Notes under the pieces: generated by a model
The model's input: the letters and a program-made list of their open reading frames with translations, nothing else
The model's database searches: none
Told to the model about the DNA's origin: nothing
In this document: piece by piece, positions 61,723-64,000 of the stretch
Position numbering within the stretch: position 1 is the first letter of the stretch
Layout of the letters: each line of letters opens with the position of its first letter
Program-made: the position numbers and the translations under genes
NCBI GenBank assembly: GCA_001724855.1
Contig: MEED01000010.1
Location: 1 to 64,000, forward strand
DNA length: 64,000 bases
Source of the DNA: Lautropia sp. SCN 69-89
GTDB lineage: Bacteria > Pseudomonadota > Gammaproteobacteria > Burkholderiales > Burkholderiaceae_E
Direction: 5' to 3'

Positions 61723-62768
61723 TGCTGGCCTACGTCGTCAAGCGGCTGCTGCTGATGGTGCCCACGCTGGTCGGCATCCTGTTCGTCTCCTTCGTCGTGA
61801 TCCAGTTCGTGCCCGGCGGCCCGGTGGAGCAGCTGGTGCGCGAGCTGCGCGGCGGCGGCGTCGGCGGCGAGGTCGCCGCCACCGGCGGCGTGTACCGCGG
61901 CGCGCAGGGCGTGGACCCCGAGCGCGTGGCCGAGTTTCGCAAGATGTACGGCTTCGACCGGCCGGCGCACGAGCGTTTTCTCGAGATGCTGGCCCGTTAC
62001 GCCGTGTTCGACCTGGGTAACAGCTACCTGCACCACAAGGGTGTCTGGCAGCTGATGGTGGAGAAGCTGCCGGTGTCGATCAGCCTGGGCGTCTGGAGCT
62101 TCCTGCTGGTGTACGCGGTGTCGATTCCGCTGGGCATCGCGAAGGCGGTGCGCCACGGCAGCCGCTTCGATGTGTGGACCTCGGTCGCGATCCTGGTCGG
62201 CTACGCGATTCCCGGCTTCGTGCTCGGCGTGGCGCTGCTGGTGCTGTTCGGCGGCGGCACGTTCTGGCAGCTGTTTCCGCTGCGCGGACTGACCTCGGAC
62301 AATTTCGCCGAGTTGTCGCTCGCGGGCAAGGTGCTCGACTACTTCTGGCACCTGACGATGCCGCTGGCCTGCCTGACCGTGGGCAGCTTCGCGGTGACCA
62401 CGATGCTCACGAAGAACACCTTCCTCGAGGAAATCCGCAAGCAGTACGTGCTGACCGCGCGCGCCAAGGGGCTCTCCGAGGGGCGGGTCTTCTACCGGCA
62501 TGTGTTCCGCAACGCGATGATCCCGCTGGTCACCGCGTTTCCGGCGGCCTTCGTCGGCGCGTTCTTCGCGGGCTCGCTGCTGATCGAGACACTGTTCTCG
62601 CTCGACGGGCTGGGGCTGCTGTCCTACGAGGCGGTCATCCGGCGCGACTATCCGGTGGTTCTCGGCTCGCTGTACGTGTTCTCGCTGATCGGCCTGCTCA
62701 CCCGGCTCGTCACCGACCTGGCCTACACCTGGGTCGACCCGCGCGTGAAGTTCGGGGCTGCGGGCTGA
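61722..62768 (+). CDS. yejB: peptide ABC transporter permease
   Basis: A 348-aa permease with YVVKRLLLMVPTLVGILFVSFVVIQFVPGGPVEQLV at the N-terminus, a long periplasmic insert, then helices and the EAA-type motif YVLTARAKGLSEGRVFYRHVFRNAMIPLV. It pairs with YejE. Start ATG 61722 overlaps the yejA stop by one base and its own stop overlaps yejE by one base. Confidence 0.94.
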   Translation: MLAYVVKRLLLMVPTLVGILFVSFVVIQFVPGGPVEQLVRELRGGGVGGEVAATGGVYRGAQGVDPERVAEFRKMYGFDRPAHERFLEMLARYAVFDLGNSYLHHKGVWQLMVEKLPVSISLGVWSFLLVYAVSIPLGIAKAVRHGSRFDVWTSVAILVGYAIPGFVLGVALLVLFGGGTFWQLFPLRGLTSDNFAELSLAGKVLDYFWHLTMPLACLTVGSFAVTTMLTKNTFLEEIRKQYVLTARAKGLSEGRVFYRHVFRNAMIPLVTAFPAAFVGAFFAGSLLIETLFSLDGLGLLSYEAVIRRDYPVVLGSLYVFSLIGLLTRLVTDLAYTWVDPRVKFGAAG

Positions 62769-63802
62769 TGGCGACGCCGCGGCGCTCGCTGTCGCCGGGC
62801 CGGCGCGCCTGGCTGCGCTTTCGCGCCAACCGGCGCGGCTACTGGAGCCTGTGGATCTTCGCGCTCGTCTTCGGCGTGAGCCTCGCGGCCGAAGTGCTGT
62901 CCAACGATCGTCCGATCGTCACGCGCTACGAGGGGCGGCTGTACTGGCCGCTGTGGCGGCAGTATCCGGAGACGACCTTCGGGGGCGATTTCCGCACCGC
63001 CACCGACTACCTCGACCCGTTCATCCGCCAGCGCCTGTCGCAGGACGGCAACTGGGCGCTGTACCCGCCGAACCCGTACCGCTTCGACACGATCAACTAT
63101 TTCGCACCCAGCCCGAACCCGGCGCCGCCGTCGCGGCAGAACCTGCTCGGCACCGACGACCAGGGGCGCGACGTGCTTGCGCGGCTGCTCTATGGCTTTC
63201 GCATCTCGGTGCTCTTCGGCATGGCGCTCACCGCCGTCGGCATGCTGTTCGGCATCGCGGCGGGCGCGCTGCAGGGCTATTTCGGCGGCCGCGTCGACCT
63301 GGCGCTGCAGCGCCTGACCGAGATCTGGGGATCGATCCCCGAGCTCTACCTGCTGCTGATCCTCGCGTCGATCTTCGAGCCGAGCATCTGGATCCTGCTC
63401 GCGATCCTGTCGCTGTTCAGCTGGATGGGGCTGTCCGACTACGTGCGCGCCGAGTTCCTGCGCAACCGCCAGCTCGAATACGTGACGGCGGCGCGGGCGC
63501 TCGGCCTGTCGAGCCTGCAGGTCATCCGCCGGCACGTGCTGCCGAACTCGCTCACCCCGGTGATCGCGTTCCTGCCGTTCCGGATGAGCGCGGCGATCGT
63601 CGCGCTCACCAGCCTCGACTTCCTCGGCCTGGGCGTGCCGCCTTCGACGCCGAGCCTGGGCGAACTGCTCGCACAGGGCAAGGCGAACCTCGACGCCTGG
63701 TGGATCTCGCTCTGCACCTTCGGCGTGCTGGTGGGCACGCTGATGCTGCTGATCTTCATCGGCGAAGCGCTGCGCGATGCGCTCGACACCCGCAGGGGCT
63801 GA
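62768..63802 (+). CDS. yejE: peptide ABC transporter permease
   Basis: A 344-aa permease with an extended N-terminus (RRAWLRFRANRRGYWSLWIFALVFGVSLAAEVLSNDRPI), the large periplasmic loop of YejE (PWRQYPETTFGGDF-type), LLGTDDQGRDVLARLLYGFRISVLFG and the coupling motif YVTAARALGLSSLQVIRRHVLPNSLTPVI. It completes the membrane pore with YejB. Confidence 0.93.
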   Translation: MATPRRSLSPGRRAWLRFRANRRGYWSLWIFALVFGVSLAAEVLSNDRPIVTRYEGRLYWPLWRQYPETTFGGDFRTATDYLDPFIRQRLSQDGNWALYPPNPYRFDTINYFAPSPNPAPPSRQNLLGTDDQGRDVLARLLYGFRISVLFGMALTAVGMLFGIAAGALQGYFGGRVDLALQRLTEIWGSIPELYLLLILASIFEPSIWILLAILSLFSWMGLSDYVRAEFLRNRQLEYVTAARALGLSSLQVIRRHVLPNSLTPVIAFLPFRMSAAIVALTSLDFLGLGVPPSTPSLGELLAQGKANLDAWWISLCTFGVLVGTLMLLIFIGEALRDALDTRRG

Positions 63803-63805
63803 ACG

Positions 63806-64000
63806 GTGATCGCGCCCGAAACTGCCCGAGCCGCCGACGCGCCGCTGCTGTCGGTCGAGGACCTGGCGGTCGAGTTCGCGACCGCCAGCGGCGGGGCACG
63901 CGTCGTCGACAGCGTCGACTTTGCCATCGGGCGCGGCGAGAAATTCGCGCTGGTGGGCGAGTCGGGCTCGGGCAAGACGGTGACCGCGCTGTCGGTGCTG
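63806..64000 (+). CDS. yejF: peptide ABC transporter ATP-binding protein (partial)
   Basis: The frame starts at GTG 63806, 3 bases after yejE, and is cut by the window end after 65 codons. It reads APLLSVEDLAVEFAT, VVDSVDFAIGRGEKFALVGESGSGKTVTALS, a Walker A typical of dipeptide transporter ATPases. YejF usually has two fused ATPase domains; only the start is seen. Confidence 0.88.
   Translation, partial: MIAPETARAADAPLLSVEDLAVEFATASGGARVVDSVDFAIGRGEKFALVGESGSGKTVTALSVL

Noticed and set aside
1-64000. CRISPR arrays, insertion sequences, prophage genes or rRNA
   Set aside because: No regularly spaced repeats, transposase-like proteins, phage genes or rRNA sequence were seen; the only tandem repeats are short and inside genes.

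Overview
The window is high-GC DNA with dense, overlapping genes, typical of a betaproteobacterium close to Burkholderiales or Rhodocyclales. It encodes an anaerobic aromatic catabolism island with the Thauera-type (class I, ATP-dependent) benzoyl-CoA reductase. That enzyme, together with NO- and O2-protection genes, suggests a facultative, probably denitrifying organism. No species is assigned.

Layout: 1-5.6 kb is housekeeping or miscellaneous: the tail of an unknown CDS, tRNA-Arg(CCU), a CYTH-CHAD protein, a 57-aa lipoprotein, the C-terminal remnant of an arylsulfatase, a DUF202 membrane protein, an intact anaerobic sulfatase maturase and folA. A methyltransferase follows. The island runs from about 6.3 to 38.7 kb. 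A minus-strand unit (korA-korB, ferritin-like, RidA) diverges from a plus-strand unit (had-oah-dch-bcrCBAD-fdx). A long minus-strand block then reads, in transcription order, branched-chain-type ABC transporter, FlK-type thioesterase, padBCD, phenylacetate-CoA ligase, hcrCAB, DUF2249 and a heme-copper-oxidase-like membrane protein. After an internal promoter come a hemerythrin-like protein, a double GNAT, a DUF59 protein and a second such membrane protein. A divergent GNAT and a cysteine-free Rrf2 regulator close the island. From 38.8 kb: thyA and gspC (minus), the gspGHIJKLMNDEF type II secretion genes (plus), an MFS transporter, a minus-strand operon senB-selD-ABC ATPase-ABC permease-AttH-like, fabI, and the start of yejABEF.

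The island genes fit one pathway. Phenylacetate is imported and activated by the ligase, and PadBCD oxidises phenylacetyl-CoA to phenylglyoxylate. An enzyme not in the window (PadEFGHI) would convert this to benzoyl-CoA. HcrABC dehydroxylates 4-hydroxybenzoyl-CoA to benzoyl-CoA. BcrABCD reduces the ring with ferredoxin electrons, supplied by KorAB oxidising 2-oxoglutarate. Dch, Had and Oah then hydrate, oxidise and open the ring.

The most interesting signal is regulatory. Three promoter regions (korA/had, hemerythrin, ABC transporter/GNAT) each carry an FNR-type box (TTGAT-N4-ATCAA or close) and a related 18-bp palindrome (about TATTC-N8-GAATA). This suggests a shared regulon: activation without oxygen, plus control by a second, unidentified regulator. 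The Rrf2 protein next to the third site is a candidate. Other points of note are three related GNAT domains in the same regulon, a SenB-SelD selenosugar pair without a visible SenA, and a FlK-type thioesterase with the exact Thr/Glu/His spacing.
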